Shown here one piece after another: positions 63,309-64,000 of a DNA stretch of 64,000 nucleotides. The notes beneath the pieces were generated by a model that saw only the letters and a program-made list of their open reading frames with translations, was not told the origin of the DNA and did no database searches. Every line of letters begins with the position of its first letter. Positions within the stretch are counted from its first letter, which is position 1. Source of the DNA: Asticcacaulis sp. MM231 (GTDB taxonomy: Bacteria; Pseudomonadota; Alphaproteobacteria; Caulobacterales; Caulobacteraceae); assembly GCF_964186625.1 (NCBI RefSeq), contig NZ_OZ075109.1:310001-374000 (forward strand), given 5' to 3'. The position numbers were made by a program, and so were the translations under genes.

Positions 63309-64000
63309 ATGAAAATACTCGACCATACCTACCAGACTTTGTATTCCGAGCTGGCGCAACGCAGCTTGGACGCACAGTTTTCGGAGGGGTTTTCTATCGA
63401 CGGTCGTTTCATCTCGATGGAGAGTGGCGAACGACGATACTGGTATTTCGACCTGTCGAAAGAAGGAGGCGGAAAGCAACGCACTTATGTTGGCCCAGTT
63501 GATGATCCTGTCATCACAGAACGAGTTGAAAAGTTCAAGGATCTTAAGGCGGATAATCGCGCACGACGTAAGCTTGTCTCAACCCTTGTACGCGAGGCGT
63601 ACTTGCCAAGGCCTGAAATATTCGTAGGCAACATAATCGGAGCTCTTGTGGAGGCCGGCTTCTTCCGCCTCCGGGGTGTCATGGTTGGCACGGTGGCGTT
63701 TCAATGTTATTCGGCTCTTCTGGGCGTTCGTCTCTCGAATACGATTATGCAGACGGGCGATGTCGATTTTGCCCAATTCCATTCTATATCGGTAGCTGTC
63801 GGGGATACGATGCCGCCGGTCATCGACGTGTTGCGCCAAGTAGACCCAACATTTCGGGAAGTACCTCATCAGGCCGATAACCGCTATTCAACCCAGTTCA
63901 TCGCCCGATCTGGTTACAAGGTGGAGTTTTTGACACCGAATACCGGCTCGGATGACTATGCCGGCAGGCCGGCACAGATGCCCGCACTCGGGGGAGCCTC
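63309..64000 (+). CDS. GSU2403-like nucleotidyltransferase-fold protein (cut by window end)
   Basis: An open frame of 230 codons running off the window. It starts at ATG 63309 (MKILDHTYQTLYSELAQRSL). ERRYWYFDLSKEGGGKQRTYVGP and a central domain with GTVAFQCYSALLGVRLSN, MQTGDVDFAQFHSISVAVGD and FLTPNTGSDDYAG resemble the GSU2403 family of predicted nucleotidyltransferases, whose GDVDFAQ acidic pair would bind metal. Such proteins occur on mobile or defence-type regions, and some have partner genes. Partner genes, if any, are outside the window. Function is uncertain. Confidence 0.7.
   Translation, partial: MKILDHTYQTLYSELAQRSLDAQFSEGFSIDGRFISMESGERRYWYFDLSKEGGGKQRTYVGPVDDPVITERVEKFKDLKADNRARRKLVSTLVREAYLPRPEIFVGNIIGALVEAGFFRLRGVMVGTVAFQCYSALLGVRLSNTIMQTGDVDFAQFHSISVAVGDTMPPVIDVLRQVDPTFREVPHQADNRYSTQFIARSGYKVEFLTPNTGSDDYAGRPAQMPALGGA

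Overview
The window looks like chromosomal DNA from an alphaproteobacterium of the Caulobacterales, most like Asticcacaulis or Caulobacter (inference). The grounds are the many TonB-dependent receptors, a RegB/RegA-type two-component system, a CheB-CheR hybrid kinase, a moderately high GC content judged by eye, and a set of gene lesions that coincide with would-be GANTC sites, the motif methylated by CcrM in this order. No rRNA, tRNA, CRISPR array or intact insertion sequence was seen.

Layout. 0-1.5 kb: end of agmatine deiminase and carbamate kinase. 1.5-11 kb: signalling genes (a frameshifted CheB-CheR-PAS-kinase-receiver-HTH hybrid, an LTXXQ periplasmic protein, a response regulator with an amber codon, a small kinase) plus a frameshifted oleate hydratase and an eRF1-like protein. 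12-15 kb: secreted alpha/beta hydrolase divergent from a membrane LytTR regulator. 15.6-23.7 kb: MarR/DUF1330 pair, then a TetR-controlled RND efflux operon (adaptor frameshifted) with an SDR gene. 24-36 kb: ROK regulator, carbohydrate-type TonB receptor, cupin-like protein, flavin-dependent halogenase, GH130 phosphorylase, AGE-family epimerase and sodium:solute symporter. The last three reconstruct the known mannobiose to mannosylglucose to mannose-1-phosphate route. 37-42.8 kb: TonB siderophore-type receptor divergent from an ABC exporter with two DUF3526-like permeases.

43-60.4 kb is the most interesting part: a copper-handling island. One operon encodes MbnP, MbnH, CopC and a CopD-PCuAC fusion. 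A second encodes a TonB receptor, a copper-uptake-associated lipoprotein, a Met-rich small membrane protein, a RegB-like kinase with a Met/His-rich loop, and a RegA-like regulator. A PCuAC lipoprotein, two further RegA-like regulators and two more TonB receptors complete it. Five copies of one 19-bp dyad, CTTGGACA-N3-TGTCCAAG, lie 63-87 bp (centre to start codon) ahead of seven transcription starts here, so these genes form a coherent candidate regulon. An O-acetylhomoserine sulfhydrylase gene is interspersed.

60.4-64 kb: macA and GST gene remnants, a subclass B3 metallo-beta-lactamase with Glu in the first zinc-ligand position divergent from a LysR gene, and a nucleotidyltransferase-fold gene, cut by the window end, behind two copies of a 28-bp palindrome.

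Six genes are broken by one-base lesions. Five of the six sit exactly where correcting one base restores a GANTC site, which suggests either base-calling error at methylated adenines or mutation hot spots. Treat those genes as probably intact in the cell until resequenced.
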